DNA from: an uncultured Clostridia bacterium
GTDB taxonomy: Bacteria; Bacillota; Clostridia; TANB77; UBA1234
NCBI GenBank assembly: GCA_934149305.1
Contig: CAKPEF010000004.1
Coordinates: 1-64,000, forward strand
Direction of reading: 5' to 3'
Length of the DNA stretch: 64,000 bases
Under the pieces are notes generated by a model. The model had not been told where the DNA came from, searched no databases, and saw only the letters and a program-made list of their open reading frames with translations. The translations under genes and the position numbers were made by a program. How positions within the stretch are numbered: position 1 is the first letter of the stretch; the number at the start of each line of letters is the position of its first letter. Shown piece by piece: positions 48,929 through 57,594 of the stretch.

Positions 48929-50296
48929 ATGAAAAGTTTTTTAGGCAGAAAAATCAACAGGATAAATGGACATCGATTAGCCTTTTTTCTGATTATTATT
49001 TTAGGATTATTGTCGGTTTATTTGAATATGCAAAAGAATAAGCTAGAACAAACAATAAACAATTCATATGGTAGAGCATTTTATGAACTAGTAGAATATG
49101 TGGATAATGTAGAGACATTACTTGCAAAAGCGCAAATAACAAGTTCTCCAGAATATTCTGCAAAAACATTAACAGACATATGGAGAAAAGCAGATTTAGC
49201 CAGTGCTTCGCTTTCACAGATGCCAATCGAACATAATAGTTTAGATGTGGCTGAAAAATTTTTTAACCAATTAAGCGATTATTCATATTCATTATCAAGA
49301 AAAACAATCGAAAATCAAGAGCTTTCTGAAAGTGATTTTGAGAATTTGCAAGATATGTATGAAAAATGCAAACTTTTAAATCAAACGCTAAGCTCACTTA
49401 TGCAAGATATGTCTTCGGGAAGTTTATCATGGAATGAGCTTACTAAAAAAAGCGATGAATCAATATTTGCACAAGAAGTCGTAAATCTTTCAAAAGATAG
49501 TTTTAGTAAAATAGAGCAGAATATGCAAGATTATGAGGGACTTATATACGATGGACCATTTTCTGAACATATGACAAATCCTGAAGTTCTTGGGCTTGGA
49601 GATAAGATCTATGATGAAAAGATGGCAACAGAAGTAATATATGAATACATGCCAAAAGAAAATATAAAAACTATAAAGTATAATGGATTAGTTAGTGGAA
49701 ATATAGAGACACATAGTTTTGATGTTACGCTAAATAACGATGAGATGTATTATATAAATATAACAAAAAGAGATGGCAGGGTATATTTTATAAATTATCC
49801 TAAAGAGGTAGGGGAGACCAAATTAACTAAAGAAGAGGCAAATGCGAAAGCGCTAAAATTTTTAGATAAGCATGGATTTAAGAATATGAAAGAATCATAT
49901 TTTACAAATGAAAATGGAATGATGACAATAAATTATGCATATTGTCAAGGCGATGTAGTATGTTACACAGATTTAATAAAAGTAAAAGTAGCACTAGATG
50001 ATGGAACAATAGTTGGAATTGAAACAAAGAGTTATTTGAATTCTCATAGAGAAAGAAAAATAGCAAAACCTCTTATAACAATAGAAGAAGCAAGAAACAA
50101 GATAAATTCTAAAATTGAGATATTATCAGAGGGCATGGCAATAATACCAACAGAATATCAAACCGAACTAACAGTATATGAATTTAAAGGCAAGGCCTTT
50201 GAAAATAATTTTATTGTATATATAAATGTTGAAAACGGAAAAGAAGAAAAAGTATTTATGATAATAGATACTCCAGGCGGAACACTTGCTATATAA
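48929..50296 (+). CDS. ypeB: Germination protein YpeB
   Basis: 455 residues. N-terminal membrane helix (AFFLIIILGLLSVYLNM, about 18-35), a helical domain (to about 190), and C-terminal PepSY-type repeats (MATEVIYEYMPKENIKTI, EEANAKALKFLDKHG, ITIEEARNKINSKIE). YpeB holds and stabilises the spore cortex hydrolase SleB. sleB normally lies directly upstream but here the upstream neighbour is a repeat element and a divergent gene, so YpeB is solitary in this window. GGAGGTG precedes ATG 48929. This is good evidence of a spore former. Confidence 0.85.
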   Translation: MKSFLGRKINRINGHRLAFFLIIILGLLSVYLNMQKNKLEQTINNSYGRAFYELVEYVDNVETLLAKAQITSSPEYSAKTLTDIWRKADLASASLSQMPIEHNSLDVAEKFFNQLSDYSYSLSRKTIENQELSESDFENLQDMYEKCKLLNQTLSSLMQDMSSGSLSWNELTKKSDESIFAQEVVNLSKDSFSKIEQNMQDYEGLIYDGPFSEHMTNPEVLGLGDKIYDEKMATEVIYEYMPKENIKTIKYNGLVSGNIETHSFDVTLNNDEMYYINITKRDGRVYFINYPKEVGETKLTKEEANAKALKFLDKHGFKNMKESYFTNENGMMTINYAYCQGDVVCYTDLIKVKVALDDGTIVGIETKSYLNSHRERKIAKPLITIEEARNKINSKIEILSEGMAIIPTEYQTELTVYEFKGKAFENNFIVYINVENGKEEKVFMIIDTPGGTLAI

Positions 50297-50321
50297 GATA
50301 TAGTCTCTTGCATTATATAAA

Positions 50322-50358
50322 TAAAAAATCTCCAAGCATTAAAGTTTGGAGATTTTTA
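50322..50358 (+). terminator. Bidirectional terminator
   Basis: AAAAATCTCCAA pairs with TTGGAGATTTTT between convergent ypeB and the HD gene, with A/T flanks on both strands. Confidence 0.85.
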
Positions 50359-50368
50359 TCATGTAATT

Positions 50369-50911
50369 TTATCTAACCTCAGTTATATAAGTTGCCATTA
50401 AATCAGCCATATGAGTGTAAACCGCAAGAGGATATTTTTCGTATGCTTTTGCAATATATGAATAGTTTTCTTTTGGCTCATATCCACCCATGTGCCAACG
50501 AATAGCATAGAGTTCTTCTTTAGTTAATTTAATGAATTCAGAAATAAGCATAACAGATTTTTCGCCGTGTCCAAGTGGCATTAAATCATCTGTTGTAAAG
50601 TATGGTTCTTTTATCCATACACCATCATCATTTTTCTTGTTTCTATAATCTACTTTATATTGATTAACTTTACAAATATCATGAAGTAAAGCAACGATAG
50701 CAATCGTATCGTCGGCCCATTTTTCTTTTGTTAAATCTTTTAGGCAATCATACACATTTAAACTGTGTGCTAATAGCCCACCTTCAAAAGCATTATGAAA
50801 TCTAGTGCTAGCAGGTGCAGTATAAAAATCAGTTTTATCTAAAAAGTCTAATAAATTATCAATTCCTTCTCTATTTGTTGCTTTTAATAGTTCTATAAAT
50901 CTTTGTTTCAT
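50369..50911 (-). CDS. HD-domain phosphohydrolase
   Basis: 180 residues. Metal-binding HD-fold residues: H in FEGGLLAHSLNVYD, the HD pair in IVALLHDICKVNQY, and a later His in IRWHMGGYEP. Such small HD proteins hydrolyse nucleotides or phosphate esters; the substrate is unknown. ATG 50911 has AAGGAGAG upstream. A single-gene unit. Confidence 0.85.
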   Translation of the reverse strand: MKQRFIELLKATNREGIDNLLDFLDKTDFYTAPASTRFHNAFEGGLLAHSLNVYDCLKDLTKEKWADDTIAIVALLHDICKVNQYKVDYRNKKNDDGVWIKEPYFTTDDLMPLGHGEKSVMLISEFIKLTKEELYAIRWHMGGYEPKENYSYIAKAYEKYPLAVYTHMADLMATYITEVR

Positions 50912-50944
50912 ATTTTAAAAATCTCTCCTTGTAATTTATATGAT

Positions 50945-51188
50945 ATTATCAATTTAAGGTTGTAGCGGAGCTTAAGTGTGCTCCATTACGAACTATAACA
51001 TGTATCTAAATTCATTTTAATGTACTATTATTAATTTAAGGTTGTAGAGGAGCTTAAGTGTGCTCCATTACAAACTATAACATTTATCAAAATTCATTTT
51101 AATGTACTATTATCAATTTAAGGTTGTAGCGGAGCTTAAGTGTGCTCCATTACAAACTATAACATGTATCTAATTTTATTTTAGTGTG
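50945..51188 (+). repeat. Three tandem ~81-bp units, each with a REP-like element
   Basis: Each unit starts TATCAATTTAAGGTTGTAG (or TTAATTTAAGG in unit 2), contains GGAGCTTAAGTGTGCTCC and ends with AAACTATAACATGTATC-like sequence. Elements start at 50962, 51044 and 51125. The right arm GTGCTCC is constant while the left arm varies. It is a second tandem amplification, with a spacer unlike the RAYT-side array. Confidence 0.85.
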
Positions 51189-51292
51189 CTACTATCAATA
51201 ATATTTTTATGGAGCACACTGTGCTCCGCTACATTTTTATAGCACACATTCACATTTGATATATACTTTTATTTTGAAGACTGAATAGTAAC
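51188..51292 (-). mobile_element. MITE-like element carrying a REP hairpin, inverted
   Basis: On the minus strand it begins GTTACTATTCAGTCTTCAAA (from 51292) and contains a consensus REP hairpin (51211-51232). The far end near 51188 is degenerate. Confidence 0.6.
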
Positions 51293-51302
51293 CATTGTCA
51301 AG

Positions 51303-52412
51303 TTATTTAAATAATGTGTACCATAAATCTAAATAAGCATCTAGCCATTCTTTATTGTATTTGGCACATTTACAAATTCTGCAATATAATATTACTTTAA
51401 AAAGTGCTATTACCTTATTTTTAGGTTCACCAGTATAACCAGTTAAGTAATCAATTGAAACATATGGTAACAAATCAACATTACTAACTAGTGCATAAAT
51501 TAAATCATAAGTACTGTCGCCAGCTATTGGAATAGGGTCAATTGCACCAACAAATTTTTCATCTCTTTCAATAAAGTTGTGAGTTCCAAAATCGCCATGT
51601 ATAAGCTTTTTCTCAAATGGATATTTATCAAGTTCATTTATTGCATCATAGACAGCATCTTTAAAATTAAATTCATCTGGCAAATATTCGCTTTTTTCAT
51701 CGACTTCTTTTTTTAAGAATTCAGTCCAACTATTAGATGGTCTAGAAATATAACCAAACTCTGGGCCTGAATATCTTTTATACGATGAAACAATTTGCTT
51801 AATAGATGAAGCTAAATCATCAAAATTTAAAACTGTGTGCATAACATCACCAGGAATATATATATATACAATATATTCAAAATTTGGCTTAATGTATGCA
51901 GCTTTTTGAAGCATTGGATTTTGATAGCTTTCAGCGAATTTAGCTTCTGCCTTTAATTGAGCTTCATTTGCAATCTTTATGATGTATGTATCATTTAAAA
52001 GAATAATTTTGCTTGATGTGCCATCATGAAAATATTTATGTTTAGAATATTCAATATTTAAATTATTGCATACCTCATCAATTGTTGCAAAATCAAGTAA
52101 ATAATCTGACGGAACAAAATTATCATTTTCATCAAAAGTATAAGGTAAAACAGTAACAACCGCATCTTTATCTATTTTTCCATATACATTTGCATTGTAA
52201 TTATCATATTTAATTTCACAATTTAACTTGTTTGTATCAATGCAAAGAATAATATAATCTTTAAGCGTTGGAAGGTTTATATTGGCTTCTTTTATATCTG
52301 CGATTTTATAACATGGAATATAACCTTTTTCTTTTATCAAAGAGTCACTGTAAGAATTACTTAAAGACTCTTTTTCCCATTCGTTTTTTAAAGCAAAATG
52401 AGCAATAAACAT
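51303..52412 (-). CDS. DUF952 domain fused to an aminoglycoside-phosphotransferase-like kinase
   Basis: 369 residues. Residues 1 to about 115 fit DUF952 (KNEWEKESLSNSY, KEKGYIPCYK, NVYGKIDKDAVVTVLPY), a small domain of unknown role. Residues about 130-369 form an APH/choline-kinase-like fold with catalytic loop LIHGDFGTHNF and metal-binding Asp in AIDPIPIAGDSTYD. The kinase could phosphorylate a small molecule such as an aminoglycoside, choline or sugar; the substrate is unknown. ATG 52412 has GAAAGGGTG upstream. The fusion order DUF952-APH is unusual to me. Confidence 0.75.
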   Translation of the reverse strand: MFIAHFALKNEWEKESLSNSYSDSLIKEKGYIPCYKIADIKEANINLPTLKDYIILCIDTNKLNCEIKYDNYNANVYGKIDKDAVVTVLPYTFDENDNFVPSDYLLDFATIDEVCNNLNIEYSKHKYFHDGTSSKIILLNDTYIIKIANEAQLKAEAKFAESYQNPMLQKAAYIKPNFEYIVYIYIPGDVMHTVLNFDDLASSIKQIVSSYKRYSGPEFGYISRPSNSWTEFLKKEVDEKSEYLPDEFNFKDAVYDAINELDKYPFEKKLIHGDFGTHNFIERDEKFVGAIDPIPIAGDSTYDLIYALVSNVDLLPYVSIDYLTGYTGEPKNKVIALFKVILYCRICKCAKYNKEWLDAYLDLWYTLFK

Positions 52413-52712
52413 ATAATCACCCTTTCTATCTATTGGTTGTGCCTACTAATTTCTATAGAGTATATATAAGACTAAAATACATTTAAGTATATAAACAATT
52501 ATAAGGAAAAAAATAATAAATATCAAGTGGAAAAGAGAGGCGCTTAAATTAACAATAGTGCATTAAAAACAAATAAGTCCCACAACTATGATTATAAGTA
52601 ACAATATTATTGCACAAAATTAAAAATAGTCGATATATGTTTATAAATGGGGAAATTTGAAAACAGATGTTTAAAAATCAACAAAAATCAAGCAAATTTT
52701 AAGCAAAACCAC
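52413..52712. other. 300-bp intergenic stretch
   Basis: AT-rich sequence between divergent genes. I see no gene, hairpin or repeat. Promoters for both sides are expected here; only the plus-strand one just after it (52713-52741) can be assigned. Confidence 0.6.
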
Positions 52713-52741
52713 TTGAAAATTTACATAAAATATGGTAGAAT
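52713..52741 (+). promoter_or_regulatory. Promoter with TTACATAA spacer element
   Basis: TTGAAA (52713-52718) and TAGAAT (52736-52741), 17 bases apart, with TTACATAA at 52721-52728. It is followed by a 95-base leader. Confidence 0.65.
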
Positions 52742-52835
52742 ATAACCGAAAGTGTATGAGTTTTTTCAATCCGTTACCCTGATTTGGGTTGGAAACTAGA
52801 ACACAATCAAAGAATTTTAGAGGAGGATTTCTGTC

Positions 52836-54572
52836 ATGAAGAAATCAAACAAGACAAACAAGAGACTCGCATGGACTGCAGTTGTAGTGGTAATAGCTAC
52901 CATCTTTATGTGGTTTGGTCCGACTGTTCTTTACAGTTGCGCAAATGCACGGAACGACCAGCAGCAGGTAAGTGTAGATAACGGTGAACCCGTAGAAAAC
53001 ACTGACACTGATGCTGCTAACACCGCAAATTCCAATACTCCCGCCGCAGATGGCAAAAACGTCCCAAAGGGCTATGTTTCTCAAGAGGACTATGATCAGG
53101 TCTGTGACCAGCTTAATAGTTCGAATCAGGATAATGAGGCTCTTAATGGCGAAAATGTCAAGCTTAAAGGCGACCTTCAAACGACTATTAGCGAAAATGC
53201 TAAGGCACAGAAGGAAATCGCTACGCAGTCTGCTAGAGCAGATGCAGCTGAAAAGCTTGCAGATGCTCTTCAGACCAAGCTGGAGAATGTGCACCCCATT
53301 ACCGTTAAAAACGGCAAGGTCTGGGTGCACATCGATGATTTCCTCAATGCTGCTAATGGCGTTGGGGCGATCATCAAGAACGAACGGGGTTATGCAATGA
53401 GAGCGACTTCCGGGACACACGTCGTAATTTACGATGATATGTCTTGGGATCGTAGCTTCCTCGTTGAAAACTTCGATCTTCCTATGACTCAGTACTATTG
53501 CATCGCGCTTACCCGCGACGAAGGCAAAACAGCTTTCGTAGCAAGCTTTGGCAACTATAGCTGGGCAAATGGTGGTCTGTTCACAGACTACCGCTCGGTA
53601 GAGTTTGCCAGAGAACTCACCTCTATGCCGAAAAACGGCAAAGCTGGTGAGCAGTTCTTCGCACTTCTTAGCTACTGCGCGGTTGTGACTGAAGTTGATG
53701 GAGAATATCGCTTTGCAATCTATGCAGGTGATTTTGAAGCCAACCCCACGCCGGCAGCTCAGCCTACTGTAGGACCGGAAGTAATCGTGAAGGAAATCAC
53801 TAATACTGTTACAGAACAGGTCTTCATTGATCGTTGTGGTAGATGTGGAGAGCTTATAGAAAATTGCATCTGTAAGCCCGAAATTATTGAGACAACAAAA
53901 ACTGAAACAGTGGTGATTGAAAAGGTCAAGGTCATCGAGAAGACTGTTGAGCCCGAAAAGCCGGATGTACCCGATGAACCCGATGAACCCGAAAAGCCTA
54001 ACAAGCCGGATCACAATCCGCGCCCTGATGATTCGAACACCGATCACAATCCTCGCCCTTGGGATAATGATGACAACATCACTGGCGACGATTACGATGA
54101 TTCCGATATCACTGGCAACGATTACGATGATGACACTGCTCATAATCCGCGCGAAGACGACAGCGACATCACCGGCGGCGTTCACGACCCGTTTAACGAT
54201 GACGGGGACATTACAGGAGGTGTACACGATCCAGAATATAACGGCGACTCCAACAGCACAGACCATTCCCCTCGCGAAGAGGAAAGCATTACCTCTAGCT
54301 CCGTCGACAACGCAATCGACAACATTAAACCCAACTTCGACGATGTCGATATTACTGGCAGCGACCACGACATAACCGGCGACTCATCAAGCCATTCCCC
54401 TCGTGAAGAGGACAACATTACCTCTGACTCTGTTGTCGATAATGAAATCGATGACATTACCTCTACCCATGTCGGTAACGACACCGACAACATTACCTCT
54501 AACTTCGACGATGTCGATATCACCGGTAGTACAGCTAACAACAGCGGTACAGGCCACTCGGAAAGACCTTAA
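52836..54572 (+). CDS. Membrane-anchored extracellular protein with zinc-knuckle-like motif and acidic repeats
   Basis: 578 residues, no known family. One N-terminal helix (LAWTAVVVVIATIFMWFGP, about 10-28), a coiled coil (about 80-150), a 150-residue globular part (WVHIDDFLNAANGVGAI through FAIYAGDFEANP), a Cys cluster CGRCGELIENCIC that may bind zinc, a Pro-rich stretch, and about 200 residues of acidic repeats with variants of DITGNDYDD, HNPRPDDS and SPREEDNITSDS. AGGAGG lies nine bases before ATG. GC content and codon use are clearly higher than around it; two CGG codons (52950, 53385) are read as Arg. Possibly acquired or under different selection. The opposite-strand frame is judged an artefact of its composition. 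Confidence 0.75.
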   Translation: MKKSNKTNKRLAWTAVVVVIATIFMWFGPTVLYSCANARNDQQQVSVDNGEPVENTDTDAANTANSNTPAADGKNVPKGYVSQEDYDQVCDQLNSSNQDNEALNGENVKLKGDLQTTISENAKAQKEIATQSARADAAEKLADALQTKLENVHPITVKNGKVWVHIDDFLNAANGVGAIIKNERGYAMRATSGTHVVIYDDMSWDRSFLVENFDLPMTQYYCIALTRDEGKTAFVASFGNYSWANGGLFTDYRSVEFARELTSMPKNGKAGEQFFALLSYCAVVTEVDGEYRFAIYAGDFEANPTPAAQPTVGPEVIVKEITNTVTEQVFIDRCGRCGELIENCICKPEIIETTKTETVVIEKVKVIEKTVEPEKPDVPDEPDEPEKPNKPDHNPRPDDSNTDHNPRPWDNDDNITGDDYDDSDITGNDYDDDTAHNPREDDSDITGGVHDPFNDDGDITGGVHDPEYNGDSNSTDHSPREEESITSSSVDNAIDNIKPNFDDVDITGSDHDITGDSSSHSPREEDNITSDSVVDNEIDDITSTHVGNDTDNITSNFDDVDITGSTANNSGTGHSERP

Positions 54573-55098
54573 TTGGTTGAGTACGAAAAACAGCGGTGTG
54601 TAAAAGCATTGCTGATGTACGAATATCCGAACCATGGTAGCGTGTAAAAGCGTTGCCAGCATACGAACATTCACCTTAAGAAGGGTAATGGTCCTATGGC
54701 TGTTATTCCTTTAACCTTAATGGTTTAGCATCTTTCAAAATAGTCACTAAGGCTAGTACGTTTCCTCGCAAGGGGAAGGAGCCAAAATGGTGCTATGACA
54801 TTAAAACGGTGGCATGATCAAGTGTAGGGTGTTCTGCAGGCATCTTGTATGTACCTAGGTCGACAAGGTATATCACACTTTGGTTTGTGTTCACTTAGTT
54901 TTCTTTGTTAAGATTGCTAAGCCATAATGAATCTGCGGGGCGTAAAAACGCCAAGCGATGATTACTCATCAACAATACATGTATACAAATAAATTTTGAT
55001 GAGTATGATTCGTACGGCGTGCTCCGCGGGCCTTCGGGCTCGCGGGGCACACCCTACGATTCATAACTCACTTGCGTTCTAGCGGGTGAGTTTTTTTA
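54573..55098 (+). ncRNA. Candidate structured non-coding RNA region ending in a terminator
   Basis: About 525 bases without a credible gene. Visible structure: two related 29-base repeats (54598, 54642); a GNRA hairpin TTCCTC-GCAA-GGGGAA at 54762-54777; GGCGT/ACGCC at 54939-54952; ACTCATCA/TGATGAGT at 54964-55004; a 14-bp stem with a TTCG loop at 55019-55050, flanked by a partly paired outer stem (TATGATTCGTACGG with CCCTACGATTCATA); and a terminator ACTCAC..GTGAGT plus seven T at 55066-55097. GC content is well above the genome. It could be a long 3' UTR of the preceding gene or a separate RNA. I do not recognise RNase P, tmRNA, 6S or group II intron features. Confidence 0.55.
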
Positions 55099-55101
55099 TG
55101 C

Positions 55102-55138
55102 AAAAAAACACCTTAGACTAGTATCTAAAGTGTTTTTT
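55102..55138 (-). terminator. Terminator of the lonB-rimI-tsaBE operon
   Basis: AAAAACACCTTAGA and TCTAAAGTGTTTTT form a stem with one mismatch; A/T runs on both strands. It lies just after the minus-strand lonB stop. Confidence 0.75.
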
Positions 55139-55153
55139 AAAAAGAAATAGTAA

Positions 55154-57559
55154 CTATTTTTGAATTTCTTCTTTATTTGTGCTATTAGCATATTTTTTTA
55201 GTTTTTCGCTTACTAAATAATTTACTGTACCAACAGTATATTCGCCATTTTTATTTTTTCTTCCGGCTGGTACACCAGTTAATAATTCAATTCCCTCGTC
55301 AACAGTTTTTATCGCATATATGTGGAATTTTCCATCTTTGACTGCTTTTATTACTTCATCACTTAAGTTTAGGTTCCTAATATTTTGATAAGGCATTAAA
55401 ATTCCTTGGTCTCCAGTTAAGCCACGTAGTTTACAGATATTAAAGAATCCTTCAATTTTATCTGTTACGCCACCTATTGGCTGTATTTCACCTTTTTGGT
55501 TAACTGATCCTGTAACTGCTATTGATTGTTTTATAGGTAGCTCTGATAAACTAGAAAGTAGAGCGTAAAGCTCTGTACTTGAAGCACTGTCGCCATCTAC
55601 ACCATTATACATTTGTTCAAAGCATAGGCTTGCTGATAAAGAAAGAGGTTTTTCTTGAGCAAATTTTTCTCCGATATATGCAGAAAGTATCATAACGCCT
55701 TTTGAATGTGATGTTCCACTAAGTTCAACTTCTCGTTCTATATTTACAATTCCTGATTTTCCAACATATGTGTTTGCTGTTATTTTAGCAGGTTTTCCAA
55801 ACGAATAATCACCTATGTGCATAACAGATAAACCATTTATTTGTCCAATTTTTTCACCATTTGTATCTATCATAATAGTGCCGTTTTGAATCATTTCAAC
55901 AAGTCTTTGATCATATTTATTTATTCTTTCAATTCTTTCTGCAATTGCTTTTTTAACATATTCTGCTGTTACGATTTTTGCCTTATCCATTCTAGTCCAT
56001 GTGCATGCTTCACCTAATAACTCTGTTATATCATTTAACTGGGTTGATAGTTTTGTTTGATTTTCGACCATTCTAGAGCAGTATTCGATAACTTTTGCAA
56101 CCGCTCCGGCATTAAAGTGAGGAGCCTTTTCTTTTTCACAGAAGTTGTGAATAAACTGAGCTATTTTGAACATGTTTGAATCTGTTCTTGGAGCTTCTTC
56201 ATCAAATTCAACTTTTACTTTAAATAATTTTCTAAAATCTTCGTCGACTTCTAGTAGCTGATAGTATATATTAGATGGTCCGATTAAGACAACTTTAATA
56301 TTTACTGGTATTGGTTCAGGCTTAACGCTTGCTATTGCAACTGCATTCATTTGATAATCTTTTAAGGTATCAACATAAATTAGTTTTGTGCGCAATACTC
56401 TTTTAAAAGAATCCCATAAAATCGGATTAGTAAGTAAATCACGTATTTGTAGTACAATGTAACCACCGTTAGCTTTGTGTATTAAACCAGGCTTAATAAG
56501 TGTGAAGTCTGTTTTCATCATTCCAAATGAATTTTCATATTCTAACTTTCCAAATAAATTATAAAAAGATGGGTTAGAGTCTATAATTACAGGTGCACCA
56601 TCTAATTCCGAGTTATCAACAAACAAATTTACTTTATATTTATCCCAAGGTTTACCGTTTGCGTTTTTTGCCATTTGCATTTGTGCAGGCATGTTATTTG
56701 GTTTTTCATCTTCTATAAAATCATTTAAGTTTGTAAGTACATCTTTTTGTACATCTTTTAAGAATGTTTGAATTTTAGGAAACTTTTTATACTTGTTTCT
56801 AAGTTCATTTACTTGTATTGTTACAGCAAATAGCGCGATGTTATTTTGCCAAGAATTCATTTTGTCGGTAGCTTTATTTTCCATTTCTTTAATCTTTTTC
56901 ATTGTGTCGATTGTTTCTTGTTGAATTGCAACTGAACGAGCTTCAAAATCTTTCTTTGTTTTTTCGTCTAATGCATTAAATTCATCTTCACTAAGAGTTT
57001 TACCATTTATCATTGGTAGAAAATATATTCCAGAAGATGTGTTTTTAATTTCAAAGCCTTGTTTTGCAGCATCTTTGTTTAACTTTTCAATTAGTTTTAT
57101 TTTTTTATCTTCAACATCTTTTTGAATCGATTCTTTTTCTTTTTCGAAATCTTGATTGTTGAAAGCAGATTTTATTTCATTTTTTATTGTTTCAATAAAT
57201 TGGTTCATATCATTTGTGAATTCGCGACCAAGCCCAGCAGGTAAGTTTATAGCAACAGGCTCATTATTATTTGCAAAATTAAATACATAACACCAATCAT
57301 CTGGTACAGGTTTAGTTTTTGCAAGTTCATTTAATTTGTTTTTAGCATAGATTGTTTTTCCGATTCCAGTAGGACCCTCGATATAAATATTGTAGCCCTT
57401 AATATCTATGTTCAAGCCAAATTCCATTGCTTTAATAGCTCTTGCTTGACCAATTGCTCCATCGAATGGATCTAATTCTCTAGTTGTTTTGAATTTGAAA
57501 AAAGATGGGTCGCATTCTTTTTTTAGTTCTTTAAAATTTAATTCTTTTATTCTAGACAT
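55154..57559 (-). CDS. LonB-like ATP-dependent protease
   Basis: 801 residues. N-terminal AAA-type ATPase with Walker A EGPTGIGKTIYAKN near 60, interrupted by a long helical insertion (about 130-260), then a C-terminal Lon peptidase domain. The catalytic Ser is in DGDSASSTELYALLSS, and the Lys lies about 43 residues later, in GGVTDKIEGF. This arrangement fits the bacterial LonB/LonC-like group rather than LonA. Degrades unfolded or regulatory proteins in the cytoplasm. AAAGGAG precedes ATG 57559. It is the last gene of the minus-strand operon tsaE-tsaB-rimI-lonB. Confidence 0.88.
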   Translation of the reverse strand: MSRIKELNFKELKKECDPSFFKFKTTRELDPFDGAIGQARAIKAMEFGLNIDIKGYNIYIEGPTGIGKTIYAKNKLNELAKTKPVPDDWCYVFNFANNNEPVAINLPAGLGREFTNDMNQFIETIKNEIKSAFNNQDFEKEKESIQKDVEDKKIKLIEKLNKDAAKQGFEIKNTSSGIYFLPMINGKTLSEDEFNALDEKTKKDFEARSVAIQQETIDTMKKIKEMENKATDKMNSWQNNIALFAVTIQVNELRNKYKKFPKIQTFLKDVQKDVLTNLNDFIEDEKPNNMPAQMQMAKNANGKPWDKYKVNLFVDNSELDGAPVIIDSNPSFYNLFGKLEYENSFGMMKTDFTLIKPGLIHKANGGYIVLQIRDLLTNPILWDSFKRVLRTKLIYVDTLKDYQMNAVAIASVKPEPIPVNIKVVLIGPSNIYYQLLEVDEDFRKLFKVKVEFDEEAPRTDSNMFKIAQFIHNFCEKEKAPHFNAGAVAKVIEYCSRMVENQTKLSTQLNDITELLGEACTWTRMDKAKIVTAEYVKKAIAERIERINKYDQRLVEMIQNGTIMIDTNGEKIGQINGLSVMHIGDYSFGKPAKITANTYVGKSGIVNIEREVELSGTSHSKGVMILSAYIGEKFAQEKPLSLSASLCFEQMYNGVDGDSASSTELYALLSSLSELPIKQSIAVTGSVNQKGEIQPIGGVTDKIEGFFNICKLRGLTGDQGILMPYQNIRNLNLSDEVIKAVKDGKFHIYAIKTVDEGIELLTGVPAGRKNKNGEYTVGTVNYLVSEKLKKYANSTNKEEIQK

Positions 57560-57594
57560 AATCTTTTTCTCCTTTGTATTTTAAAATTTATCTA

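Noticed and set aside
52845..54368. Long open frame (507 codons) on the minus strand opposite the surface-protein gene
   Set aside because: The plus-strand frame has a promoter, AGGAGG site, membrane anchor and patterned repeats. The minus frame has none and is explained by composition of the repeats.
54573..55098. Group II intron or known housekeeping RNA
   Set aside because: No domain V-like hairpin, no reverse transcriptase, and no recognisable RNase P, tmRNA or 6S core.
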